Position numbers and translations under genes: made by a program
Assembly (NCBI GenBank): GCA_051453625.1
Contig: JBOZIK010000001.1
Coordinates: 248,542,688 to 248,606,687, forward strand
From: Welwitschia mirabilis
Lineage: Eukaryota > Gnetophyta > Gnetopsida > Welwitschiales
DNA: 64,000 nucleotides
Direction: 5' to 3'
The notes under the pieces: generated by a model
Database searches by the model: none
Told to the model about the DNA's origin: nothing
What the model saw: only the letters and a program-made list of their open reading frames with translations
Shown here: one piece after another, positions 1 to 11,000 of the stretch
Position numbering within the stretch: the first letter of the stretch is position 1
How the letters are laid out: each line of letters starts with the position of its first letter

Positions 1-7
1 AAAATAA

Positions 8-67
8 GTCATAGTTCAATTGGTGGAATACCTATTCTCTATTCAAAGGTTCTTGGATTCAAACTTC
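8..67 (+). other. Degenerate tRNA-like / SINE-head-like patch
   Basis: The segment tagttcaattgg (positions 13-24) resembles the internal A box of a tRNA promoter. About 30 bases later ggattcaaac resembles a B box (GGTTCRANTCC). Spacing is right for a tRNA or tRNA-derived SINE, but the T-stem does not pair well and no acceptor stem is visible. Most likely a decayed SINE head or tRNA pseudogene. Confidence 0.25.
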
Positions 68-199
68 TTCTTAGAGATTTAATTCATGCTGCATCTTTGT
101 ATTAACTTCTAAATTATTTTTAATTATGTTTATTCTTCATTAAAAAATAATGTTTGTGTAACATTAAGAAGATGTTGTAGTTGAACTTATGATTTATAG

Positions 200-1200
200 T
201 TTACTTAAAGAAGATAATTTTTATATAGATTCAAGTTATATATGGTAATGAAGTTCCATTAAAAACTTGAAAATGTACTTTTTTTTGGTCAAGTTTTATT
301 TGTTAACATTGAAATTATTCCAAGTTTGTATGTATACTTTTTTGATCAATTATAACTATGAAACATTAGGAACAGGTCCATACCATTTCTTGTAAAGAGT
401 TATTATTAAATATTATTTTGCTAAAACTTATTTTAAATATAATTTTGTATAATTATAGCATGAACCTTAAACTCTTCTTCAAACCTAGTCAATTATAATT
501 ATACTTATCATCTAATTAATATTGATATCTTATCTTGAGTTTTATAAATTTCTTCTACATAAAAAACAAAATGATCTCTCTAGGAGATGAATGATTGATA
601 ATTAACATCTCCATTATCCTTAGTAAAATCAAGTTCCCTCACTTTTTTCATTAGATATAAGGCAATACAAGCCATCTCGTAATACCATTTTCAACACACA
701 ATCCTTGAATTACATATGTATTACATTCATTACCATTACAGATTTTTAATATCTATACTTTACCAACTCCTCTATTATCCATTTTACTCATCTATAATTA
801 TTTAAAAAAAGAAAAAAACTAGATTACTTTTTTTTTTTTTTTTTGAGAAATAAAGATCTAAAAAAGTAGTTGGAGTTAGCACAAATATATATAATTTACC
901 TTGAATAGTTGCCTTTCTCATAAGTCAACATAAATCTACATGTATTAGTGAAAGAAGACATAATATTATAAACATTTCCTTTATTAAAACTCTCATAGTC
1001 TAATACTATTAAATTGAACATTATTTATATTTTTAATCATTTTTTTGTATCATCTATTTTAGACTGTAGATTCATATGTTTGAATACAATTATACCATGT
1101 CCCAACTTCTTGTACCACAAATGTCTATGTCCTCTTTTACTAGTAGATTTACAATACAAAAATTATTTTCATCTCTTAAGAAACCAATTACCAATGCTTA
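200..1200 (-). pseudogene. Decayed Copia-type integrase region
   Basis: Read on the minus strand, the stretch around 1,100-1,140 gives LWYKKLGH, close to the LWHxRLGH signature of the Copia GAG-pre-integrase zinc-finger region. Further downstream (near 370-410) it gives KWYGPVPNVS, resembling the segment just before the conserved SHLRVFGC of Copia integrases. Order and orientation agree with a Copia polyprotein. The frame is broken by many stops and shifts and no catalytic residues can be placed. This is a remnant, not an active gene. Confidence 0.4.
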
Positions 1201-1239
1201 GAAAGTTTTATGTCAAATATGATGTTCAAATCTTTTAAG

Positions 1240-2395
1240 TATAACAATATAATAGTTCTTAGCCAAGTGAGAAAAATTTAATTTAAATTTGAACCATATA
1301 ATAAATTCTCTATTTTAGACTATTCCCCAGTGTTAATTTGGATATCTACAATAGCTTATCCTTTAATTGAATGGTCCACATGAAATTGTACAAACTAAAC
1401 AGTTGTACTACATAAATCATAAAATAAACCCAAAGTTCTTTACATATGGTATGCATAATCAATGATAATATATGAAACATCTCTTCTATCTTTCATCGAA
1501 TCTTCAATATTTATAATAAAATTTTCCATAAGTACCACCAATTCCAATACTTTATCTATTTGTTACTCTTCTGTTTCTTCTCTTCTGGCAATGTATGCAC
1601 TTTTCTTATCATAATATAATCATTCAATGTCGTATAGCTTACATAACTCACAAACAAAGGTTAAACTAACTATGTTATATACTAAGCTTAAAGAGTTTCC
1701 CCCTTAAATCCTTCTTATTCCTTTTACTATAGCCATATGTCATAGAATCTTGTCCATATTCAAAGTAACATATATTCACAAGATGTATTAAAATACATGT
1801 CATTAATTATTAGACATCATAAGTGCTTAGACCTTTTATAGATTTTTTTTCTTTTGTACTAATATTACTTATTTTATAGTTAATTATAAAAGTTATCTAA
1901 TTATTAATGATAAAGGATTAAATCTAAAGAGAAAAAAAGCATAAGAACAAGAAATGAAGAACCAAACGTAATTCATCAATGTTTGTGTTAAAATTTGTCA
2001 TATAAAATTTTTGAGGTGATAAAATTCTAGTTAATTATAAAAGTCACTAAACCTAGAATATTTTTAGTGTTGTTCAAAGTATCACGATGATATTCCATAA
2101 TAAATAAGCATATTCCTTTTACCAATAAAGGAAATAAAATAATATAAAAAACGAAAGTTATAATACACCTCACGTGTGAAAAAATTCAATTCTATAATAG
2201 TTGTTTGATAGATATCGTTATGTATTTCTTCCTTTAATATTTATTTGTTTTAATAATTTAAGTTTTAGGATGCACTCCAAATATAGTGCGCCCAACGAAA
2301 ACGTATTTTATAGGGGAACAGACCTCGTAATTATTTTTCTAAATGTTCTCATAACATATCTACATAGAACTGGAACACAATATCGCACATAAATT
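1240..2395. other. AT-rich stretch with no recognisable gene
   Basis: No open frame or family signature that I recognise on either strand. Short open frames here have AT-driven composition. CG dinucleotides are rare until about 2,400, where the GC-rich gene island starts abruptly. Confidence 0.5.
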
Positions 2396-2539
2396 TAAAT
2401 TTTATGGCGTAAAAGCGCGTGCGCATGCGTTGACAAAGGCCGAAAAGCAACGACAAATAAAAGAGTTAATAATTTCGGGAATGCGACATGGAAGAACCCT
2501 TGCCGCCATTTCTGTTGTCGATAACCCTCTTAAACATCT

Positions 2540-2839
2540 CTAGTCTTCTTCGCTTATTCTCCCTGTGTCTTCTGCGGCTTCCGCGCGCGGGGTCTTCGCA
2601 AACCGGCGAGAAACGCATGCCAAATAATATATCATCGCAATAACCGAGACGCTTCCTGTTATCACGAAGACCCCCCACAAGTCTTCCAATCTCAGTTGAA
2701 TGGTCTTCCACGACGATTTTGATCTGTCAGACTTGTTCTTAAACCATTTGTCTCTCATTCTTTGCATTTCTTTGCTCTCTGACACGCTCAGAACTGCCTT
2801 CGACACGTCTGGCATCAGCGGTGACCCTTTCGGAAATAC
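2540..2839 (-). CDS. GLR: GLR exon 6 (end of ligand core, M4, C-terminal tail)
   Basis: The acceptor ag is at 2841-2840. It opens with VFPKGSPLMPDVSKAVLSVS, continuous with exon 5. It then gives EMQRMRDKWF, a linker with Lys and Ser, M4 (LWGVFVITGSVSVIAMIYYLA), and a short hydrophilic tail ending EED before TAG at 2542-2540. The upstream pyrimidine tract is poor, but phase and protein match are exact. Confidence 0.85.
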   Translation of the reverse strand, partial: VFPKGSPLMPDVSKAVLSVSESKEMQRMRDKWFKNKSDRSKSSWKTIQLRLEDLWGVFVITGSVSVIAMIYYLACVSRRFAKTPRAEAAEDTGRISEED

Positions 2840-3017
2840 CTCCACGTAACACAACCCTTAAGAACTAGCTCAGCTTTTCCATATGAATACTGAACTCGAT
2901 ATTAAGAAATCTGAGATTGAGCTTTCATTCAACGTTTGTTTCGGAAACTGAAACAATTTTTTCTCGTCTCCGTCAAAAGAACCTGAGGACCTATTGCAGA
3001 TAACGAATGCTACTTAC

Positions 3018-3430
3018 GAAGCTGAAGCCAGAAGTCCTGAATGTCTCTCCGACTTGCTGATATTTATCGCGACCGATAAGGCTCGGTATATTTGCTGACA
3101 CCGCTTTCTTTTAGAAAATCGCGGCAACTCCTCCGTGCTCCGGGCCTCTTTGTAGTGCCTCAGCGTATTCTTTCTCGGAAGCGACGGGAACAAGCAGCTG
3201 TTTCTTAACTTTAAACTTCTGCCCAGGGAACTTGTCTACGAAGGAACCTTGATGATACCCAATACGATACCCTTTGTTTATTACAGTCTTAAGATTGTGA
3301 ACCTGCGGCTGCATTTCTCGCACCGTTAGAATTGACGACAGATTGGCCGTGTAACTCGACACTAGAACCATCACCGCAAACAGCCATATCACCATTACTA
3401 GCCTCGCCAGGTTACTGATGATCTTTTCTC
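3018..3430 (-). CDS. GLR: GLR exon 5 (M3 and second half of ligand core), contains TAA
   Basis: Acceptor gttgcag ends at 3431 and donor gtaagt begins at 3017. It encodes REKIISNLARLVMVIWLF, then SSYTANLSSILTV, the gate motif, and the S2 half (GYRIGYHQGSF, EYAEALQRGPEHGGVAAI). A TAA at 3113-3111 follows AAIF. The same frame then resumes RDKYQQVGETFRTSGFSF, as in intact family members, so the stop is a lesion. It falls where most plant GLRs carry an acidic DE-x-PY motif next to the ligand pocket. Confidence 0.85.
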
Positions 3431-3530
3431 CTGCAACAACTCTCAGACTTTATCGGCAGACGCGTTGAAGAGATCAAGATTTTATCGAGTTGAATATGTT
3501 TTGTGTTAGAAAATTGATCGGTTTACTTAC

Positions 3531-3562
3531 TGTGAGTGAAAAACATGGTGTTGAACGAAAAC
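3531..3562 (-). CDS. GLR: GLR exon 4, 32-base microexon of the pore region
   Basis: Acceptor tgcag ends at 3563 and donor gtaagt starts at 3530. The 32 bases complete the split Trp codon and encode FSFNTMFFTH, the conserved plant GLR segment after the pore loop. Phases (2 bases in, 1 base out) fit both neighbours exactly. The flanking introns are about 82 and 100 bases. Without this exon the channel frame is lost. Confidence 0.85.
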
Positions 3563-3644
3563 CTGCATACGATAGTAAGGGGGAAATCCATGATATGTTT
3601 AAAAAAGATTACTGCTTGTGACGTTAAATTTGGTATCCATTTTA

Positions 3645-3950
<306 letters not shown>

Positions 3951-4060
3951 TTAAAGATTGCATGCATTAAGTGAAGGAACAGCTTTACGGATTGAAGAAT
4001 CCTCTGTATATATCAACTTCTTCTTGATTAGAAATCAAGCTTCAATGTCAAAACACTCAC

Positions 4061-5343
4061 CCCAAGATAGATCTGGTAAACCAAGTCATCGTAGTATCCA
4101 GGAAACACAGTGCCATTGCCATGGACAATGAATTCAACCGCAAGTCTGTAACTCATATTGCTTATTGCCGCTTTAAACACTTCAATGGAGAATCCGCTGA
4201 AATTTCCCGTGTCTGGGTCGTAGTTAACAAATCGTGGAAATCCAGGATCCCAGGGCACACCAACTCTGAGCCTGCTCTTTGGATCGGCAGGAATACTCCA
4301 ACCACGCGGAATACCCTGCATTCGACTTGGCCACTCGATGGAATCATCTCTAATCGACGCGTCGCGGCCGCCGTCCCAAAATCCAACAACCCTGACTGCG
4401 CCATCTGCCACGTTGATGATCTCAAGAGTTTCATTCGAGGGTTCGCCGTTTTGGTTGAGCCTGACGCGGCCGCTTACTCCTCTGAAATCGACTTTCAGGA
4501 TTTCTCGCTTAAGCTGCTCGCCACCAGAAAAGATATTTACATTGAAGGAATTAGGGTTTAAGATTTCATTGCTGAAGGTGTTCAGGTTTCCGCTTTCAAT
4601 CACGCGGTCCAGCGCGCGTGCTACAGCCCAGACTGCGTCATAGGTAAGAAGTGAGAATATGTTGATGTTCAAATCATTTACAAAGTCCGGCTTTTCTTCG
4701 ACAAATCGTTTTTTCCACTTCGAACTGAAGTTTAAAACTGGCTGTGTTTCGTCCCGCAAGGCAGTCCGAACACCGAGAACCCCTCGCATTAAGCTAAGAG
4801 TTATTTCATCGAAGGACTCAATTAAAGTAGCGACGTTGTTGGAAACAATCCAGACATAATCGGTGCCTGTCATTCCGAGGTCCTTAGCAATCGTAAACAG
4901 CTGTTTTACCGAATCGGGCCTTATGTTTACGACAATAACCATGGAATCCTGTTTTGTGATGTTGAGGAGGTCTTCTCGGACTATTGACTCGTTGGCCGTG
5001 GGCGGAAGCGGAGCCGAGTAACTGAGTCGCGAATTAGCGTCGCGAAGAGCATCACTGAATGTAGGAATTGCGCCCTCTCCCAATTCATTCTCTTGAAACA
5101 GAAGAACAACTTCTCTCCATCCGAAATGCTTGATGACACATGCGATGGCTTGCATGCAAAGGGCGTCGCTGAGAGAGAGACGCATAAAGTAAGGATACTT
5201 GTGCATAGACAGAGACGGACTCGAGGTCGCGAAACTCAACAGAGGCACATGCGCGTGCTCTGCTAGCAGCGCCACAAATTCGGACACCACGGACGTCTGC
5301 GGTCCAACGACGGCAACACTCTCATTTCTCATCAATTTCAGGC
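4061..5343 (-). CDS. GLR: GLR exon 2 (amino-terminal domain and first half of ligand core)
   Basis: Large open exon of 1,283 bases. The acceptor is the ttttag ending at 5344 and the donor is gtgagt at 4060. It encodes LMRNESVAVVGPQTSVVSEF, the LIVBP-like amino-terminal domain (YPYFMRLSLSD, FGWREVVLLFQ, YDAVWAVARALD) and the start of the ligand-binding core (RGVSGRVRLNQNGE, RLRVGVPWDPGFP, FSGFSIEVFKAA, YDDLVYQIYLG). There is no internal stop in about 427 codons. Between the end of exon 1 and LMRNE roughly three residues expected in the family are missing, which suggests that the exon 1/2 boundary was damaged. Confidence 0.9.
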
Positions 5344-5384
5344 CTAAAAACAAAAAGTCGCCTTTAGGCGTCCGTACTTTTCTT

Positions 5385-5469
5385 CAATACTTTGCTTTAA
5401 AGTAAAGGATAGTGATTTCTGAATACCTGTCAATACTTTGCTTTAAAGTAAAGGATAGTGATTTCTGAA
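5385..5469. repeat. Two-copy 46-bp-period direct repeat in GLR intron 1
   Basis: The 39-base block beginning caatactttgctttaaag at 5385 recurs at 5431 without visible change. It lies just outside the exon 2 acceptor. Confidence 0.85.
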
Positions 5470-5478
5470 AGGCTCGAG

Positions 5479-5612
5479 TGTTAAATTTCATAATAGGCCT
5501 AACATATAAAGCAAGTGAGGTTCCAACCCAAAACCAATTGGTATTAAATTTCATAATGGGCCCAATATATAAAGCAAGTGAGGTTCCAACCCGAAACCAA
5601 TTGGTGTTAGGT
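5479..5612. repeat. Two-copy 63-bp-period direct repeat in GLR intron 1
   Basis: The block starting ttaaatttcataat and containing aagcaagtgaggttccaac occurs at 5481 and again at 5544, with a few substitutions (tagg/tggg, accc/accc-g). It grades into the next repeat family. Confidence 0.8.
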
Positions 5613-5639
5613 GGAGTGATTCACAAGCTTTATATTTAT

Positions 5640-5935
5640 ATTCAGACCTTCTATTTTATTAATGTGGGACAAATCACGCACTTCAATTTTCCACTGTGGG
5701 ACAACACCCACTTATATTTTCAACACGCCCCCTCACGTGTGGGCTAACCAAGCCANNNNNNNNNNNNNNNNNNNNNNNNNNNNNNNNNNNNNNNNNNNNN
5801 NNNNNNNNNNNNNNNNNNNNNNNNNNNNNNNNNNNNNNNNNNNNNNNNNNNNNNNTTCTATTTTATTAATGTGGGACAAATCACCCACTTCTATTTTCCA
5901 CTGTGGGACAACACCCACTTATATTTTCAACACCC
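5640..5935. mobile_element. LTR/TRIM-like repeat copies around a 100-N gap, inserted at exon 1
   Basis: The block containing taatgtgggacaaatcac and ccactgtgggacaacaccc occurs at about 5650-5727 and again at 5856-5935, the two differing at a few sites. The first copy runs into cacgccccctcacgtgtggg. This style of sequence is widespread in dispersed plant LTR-like repeats; I cannot name the family. Positions 5756-5855 are N. The second copy stops exactly where GLR exon 1 coding sequence begins. Confidence 0.5.
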
Positions 5936-6199
5936 AGTGAATGCATCAAGCGTTGAGTCATGGAGATCGACGTAGAAATGAGTAGAGGAGAGAAGAGTAT
6001 TGTCTGCGTTAATATCTTGTTAGGCAATTTCTATGGCAGCCTTTGCCATCTTGCCAATGGTGGTTTCAAGAGCCACCATTGCCCCAACTTTGATGAGTTT
6101 TGGTTTGCCTGACGCTGCTGAATGGTGTCCGTCTCGGGCATCTGCTTCGCTGGGGAATAAAATCAAAAGGAACAAAAGCGTCCCAGCTAGAGTGGCCAT
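5933..6199 (-). CDS. GLR: GLR exon 1 (signal peptide and start of the amino-terminal domain)
   Basis: Start chosen at the ATG at 6199-6197, because it opens a clear signal peptide (MATLAGTLLFLLILFPSEA) followed by KVGAMVALETTIGKMAKAAIEIA, the usual first strand and helix of a plant GLR. A TAA at 6022-6020 comes directly after IEIA. Past it the same frame continues QDINADNTLLSS and LHDSTLDAF, matching the family pattern AxxDVN...LxxxxxDSxCxxF, so the stop interrupts real coding sequence. The exon's left limit is uncertain: repeat sequence begins at about 5,935, and the candidate donor sites are weak or shift the frame. Confidence 0.8.
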
Positions 6200-6640
6200 A
6201 AGCAGACTGGTGCTCAAGTTTCTGAGGATCGGAGGTATTAGGTTCTTGATGACTCAGGTGGACTTACATTGCGACACGAATCGGCTTGAATTGTGTATGC
6301 AGACTTCCAAAATGATGTCATAGGGAAGAATTGTAATGGCGTTGGGCGACTGAGGTCGCGGGTCCCATGTTGTGGAAGATTCCAGGATAGACTGTCGACG
6401 AAGTTTGGGAAGATCGGTGGGGGATTTTGACTTCATCACTGTGCAGCGGAGACAAAGAGACGGGTGAACAGAAATTTCCGATAGGAAGGTCCTGCCCATC
6501 TTCATGGAGGAGTCTTGGCGTCTTCGTATCCTTTCTGGTGTGAATCCGAGTGTAATGGCTTTTACAATTCTTCTAGAGGGCGGTACAAGCCCTAGCTTAA
6601 TTGCTTTTACAATTCTTGCAAGGGGAAACACATGCTAGTA
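6200..6640 (-). promoter_or_regulatory. CpG-rich 5' flank of the GLR gene (leader/promoter)
   Basis: GC- and CpG-rich sequence continues about 440 bases upstream of the start codon (gactgaggtcgcgggtccc), then drops sharply to AT-rich repeat DNA near 6,640. A minus-strand open frame (6,254-6,631) lies here but matches nothing I know. It contains a short self-repeat (gcttttacaattct at about 6,558 and 6,603). Best read as leader and promoter. No clear TATA box seen. Confidence 0.4.
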
Positions 6641-7666
6641 ACTTTTATTAGCGAAGTAAAAAAGGGGGAAAAAATGATAGAGAGATATCACAAAAGGAGG
6701 CTACCTGGTTTACCAAGCATGATATAAGTATTATTAATTAGGGAGAAAAAGAACAAACAATTACGATTATTGAAGAGCACAAAGTTTCAAAACCACTCAT
6801 AAATTAAAGATGGCGACATTTAATTGCTCTTACAAAGTACAAAGGACAATGCCTTAAAGACAAATAAAGTGAAAAAGCTAAAATAAAGTGAACTTAAATT
6901 TAGAGTAAAAAAAGAGGTCACATGGGCTAGTAGAGTGACATTGTAGATGCTTTCCAAAAGCCTTACTGCTCGAAGGCGCCTTTACATGAACTTCATTACA
7001 AGGAAGGGAGAGCCCACCCCGAAGAATACTATNNNNNNNNNNGTTTGTGTGAGAAGAGTATGCAATAGAGAAAGCACCTTCCTCAGCCATAGATCTAGCC
7101 TCATTGTCATTTAAAGTCAACTAAAGCATGATTAAAGCTAAGGCAAATATTAAATTGAGCACTATTATGAGTATAAGATGTGTCAAGACCCTTGCCTTAG
7201 CATTTGATAACATTAGAGCATCTCACCTTTACTACCCTAAGAAAAATCCTATGACCTAGAGAGACATCAAACATAAAGAAAAACACAAATGTCCACTACT
7301 CTGTGCTGTCTTATAAATGTTGCATCTTCATATTCACTTTATGAGTTTGTGCATGAAATTGTAAATGAATATCCAAGTGAAACTTTAACCAATGCAATTG
7401 TAGGTTATAGAAAAGAGCGTTAAAAGTTTTATCGCAATGGGCTTTCTAGATGAAATATAGCACATTAAGAATAATTAGGCTATGACATTTAGATCATCGA
7501 TTAGGAGCCAAGATAGGACTATCATGAATTACGTACATTTCTTTTAAGTTAGTATAACCACTAAGTTTTTGAATAAAGAGGAATGTCTTACTGGTTTTAC
7601 TACTATTTGTGGAAAGTCTTTTTTAATTTGTAAATGATTATGATAACATGTTTTTTACATAACCTT

Positions 7667-7733
<67 letters not shown>

Positions 7734-8290
7734 TACTTTGTTGTAGTCCAAATTATTGTTAAGACATTTATCTTAAGTGTTAAGATTATGACTTTGTTTC
7801 TATTAAGTGAAAGGTTCAAGTTCAAAATTTACCTTGAACTATGTACTTGACATTTATCACATTGTTACCCTCTTGACACAAGTAATTATGTCCTAAACTA
7901 TCATATGAACAATAAATATAGTTCTAATATAATTAATTAGAACACTATATCAAAATCATAGTTTCATTTACATTTGTTAGTAGTCTTGTAGTCTTACAAT
8001 TAAATTTTAAGAGTTATATTTCTTAATACTTTTAAGATAATAAAAATCTAGAACATATTCAAACTAGCTAAGATCACTTAGACCTAGCTGAATCCTCACA
8101 TTTAAGTAATATTTTAGAAGTATCTTTCTCTTATGATATCTATGTTAAGAATATTTACTTTTAAACTATTAAAAAAATGAAATTCTAGCAGAGAAAACTA
8201 CCTTTTACAAAATAAAATAAATACTAATTACTTTTATGATATCAATTAAAAAATTATTTAATTCTAAATAATCTATATTACAAGGGATAT
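6640..8290. other. Intergenic AT-rich stretch with no clear gene
   Basis: Holds a 10-N gap (7033-7042) inside a minus-strand open frame (6,878-7,120) of unknown nature. A tRNA-like patch near 7,755-7,830 (ggttcaagttcaaa resembles a B box). Nothing else I can support. Confidence 0.45.
7667..7728. repeat. (TC)n(TG)n compound microsatellite
   Basis: About 19 bases of TC repeats followed by about 43 bases of TG repeats, uninterrupted. Confidence 0.95.
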
Positions 8291-9462
8291 ATTCTAAATT
8301 GTGATTATAAAATGGTGGCTACCATTTATAGTAACCATAATGTACAATACTATTATATTAAGAAAAGATTATAGTTAACTATGAATAAATTAGTCATGAT
8401 TGAAAACAAAATAATCATTGTTAAAGATACATATGAAAATATAATACAAAATATCCTAATCATTTACTTAAAATATTGGCTATAGACTATATGATAGGTT
8501 CTTTGCTTTAGTCATGGTTTTAATATAACCATAGCTAACCATTATCAAATCACATTATTTTTAGACTTGGTTTACTAAAAACTATGGATAAAAACTATTA
8601 CTAACCATGTTATCTTTACTCATAGTCGAGGTGTAACCATGATTTAAACATATATAAAGCACTTCTTATTTCATCATTATTAACCAAAAACCATGTGTAA
8701 AGACTATAATAGATTTGTTGTCTTTATTTATGAATTTATCTAACTCATGTGGAAAATGTCTAAAGCATAAATTATTTAGTAATGATTAACTAAGAATCAA
8801 GATAAAGGCTATGAATTTTTAATACTCTTTCAATATTTAGCCATGATTTCATTTTAAGCATGGCTTTAAAGTATATGAACATCATGTCTTGACCTATGAC
8901 TTGAATTTATTATTGTTAGTTATTCTAGAGTTTAAGATAACTTTATTTTTAAGTGATTATTTCTTATTAATCAAGGTAAAAAATTATAAAACATACTATT
9001 TGTAGTCATAGTTAATCAAAATCTAAGTCTTGAAGCTATGACGTCTTCATAGCATTATTCATTTAATCATGCTTTTAATTTAGTTTTAGCTATAGATTAT
9101 ATAAAAATCATATTTTTAGTTATGGTTATTTTTAACCATATCTAGAGACTTAAAAACTTCATTTGCTATAAACATGATTTAACCTTAAATGTGGATACAA
9201 TGTATAATATATAAAATTTAATCATGACTAAGTATAAAACATAGCTTAATACTACACATGCTTAATAACCTTGTTATAATTACTCATGATTTCATTTTAA
9301 ATATGATCAAAAAGTATATAGACATCAACTCTTTAGTCATGATGTTGTTTTACCCATGAATAAAAGGTATTGAGTACATAATTTTTCATCATGTTAATCA
9401 TAAACAATTGTTTTAAGCTCTGTCTTTAGCCATGGTCATGAGTTTTTGTTAATTAGAGTAAT
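8290..9462. mobile_element. Candidate non-autonomous CACTA-like element with accatg subrepeats
   Basis: Dense recurrence of taaccat, accatgg, agccatg and their reverse complements across about 1.1 kb (for example gtaaccatgattt, tagccatgatttc, ctttagccatggtcatg). This matches the subterminal repeats of plant CACTA (En/Spm) elements. The left part has tactattatattaagaaaag, which could be a decayed CACTA...AGAAAA terminus. The right edge taattagagta is weaker. No transposase. Ends and target duplication are not certain. Confidence 0.35.
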
Positions 9463-9989
9463 AAACCTATTCATTTTGGCATACTTCCACTCTACCTTTT
9501 TGTTCTACTAATTATATTTCACATCCATTCCATTTTCTTTTCTATTTTATAGATCTGTTAATTATTTAAGAGTCTTTTCAAATGTTTCTTTTTTTAGGGT
9601 TCTCCATATGTAAGTCAATTTCTTCTCCTCCAAATGCTATGCCTACATCTCCTTATTTAACTTATCCTCTTGTAGTGATGTCTTTTAACAACTCTACATC
9701 CTATCTTATCATTATCCACCCAAGGGGAATGGTCCTTAAGAAGCCTCATTACCTCATTTTAGAATTGAACTAACACATAATTCTTATGTTAATTTTATTT
9801 TCCTCTTAATATATTTAAATTTGTATTTAAATTTAATGCATTACATCGCATATCTTTTCAACTCATTGGTTTTTTGCCTTGTTATGCTAGTTTTTTAGTG
9901 TAAGCCTAGAGCATTCTTTAATTAAAGGATATTAAGGTTACTTACACTTGGTATTAGATTAATAACTTTATTATAACTAAGGTTCCTAA

Positions 9990-11000
9990 TTCCTTCATGG
10001 CAAAGAGAGCATTATCTAAAGAACTTTGTCCACCCTAAACTATGACATTAGTCACTTACATATGAAGGTTTAAAGTTAATGATCCGAATCATGAATATAT
10101 TCTCTCTTATGTTGAACTTCCTAATATTCCTCTTATTTTATTATTAATAAAGAATAATACTGTTAAATTGGTTGATAATATTCTAAATGAACATTTCTAT
10201 AACATTAATGGATTTCATTTTTAGAGGCATTTTGTTCAAGTGAGTCTTACACAATGAAAGCACTCTTGAACACTCTAAGTAGGTGGACATATATTCATCT
10301 AGAAAGTGAAATATTTTAATATTTTCAACTCATGTAGTTATTATCATCATTAAGGACATCATATTTCTCCATGCCACTTTTTGACTTGTAAGAAGTGATT
10401 AGATGAGCTTTAAGCTAAGAAACCTATATTAGATTTTGATTTTTAGGCTTTATTTAGTGACTTTGTCTTTGAAAAATTTGTTTCATCATCTTTTGGACCA
10501 CTCACTTTGGCTATCATTACTAATTAATGACATTCATACCTTATAAAGATTGTTAATATGCATTCTAGTCATCATCTCAACCCACTCTTAAAGCTACTAG
10601 AAAATATTAGATTCTTCCTTGTCAATCACCAATTTATTTTTATTTGATCATGCAGTGAATCTTGATGTCCTTATTAAAGTTAGCAAGTGGAAATAAGTGA
10701 AAGAATTTTCTACAAGGGCTTAGCTTTTCATTTCTTCGTATTCATCTAGTCATGAATTTCTAGTGAAGACCTATAATCTTTTTCAACTTTATAAATAAAA
10801 ACCTCTATTATATAACATAAATATTATCTAATGGAATGTCAAAGTCTCATTGATAGGTTGTACAATAAACATGATAGACATTTTACTTCTAGCCTAGGGA
10901 CTTATTTCAACTTTATCCTTTTTCAAGAAATGAGATCTCTTTTTCAAAATTATATTTTATATATACTAGTTCTTATCTTATTCAAGAATCATTGTTAATG
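9990..11000 (+). pseudogene. LINE-like ORF1 with zinc-knuckle remnant
   Basis: One plus-strand frame reads FKVNDPNHEYILSYVELPN, then VKYFNIFNSCSYYHH and a stop followed by GHHISPCHFL. This has the spacing of a CX2CX4HX4C zinc knuckle, with the second Cys as Tyr (a G-to-A change). Downstream, near 10,825, comes IIxWNVK, resembling the first strand of a LINE endonuclease (xIxxWNxRG). Many stops. A Copia gag is an alternative for the zinc knuckle. Confidence 0.35.

Noticed and set aside
2466-2711. Minus-strand 81-codon frame
   Set aside because: Overlaps GLR exon 6 in another frame; the exon 6 frame has the M4 helix and family match.
4121-4561. 146-codon plus-strand open frame
   Set aside because: Lies antisense to GLR exon 2; explained by GC-rich coding sequence on the other strand.
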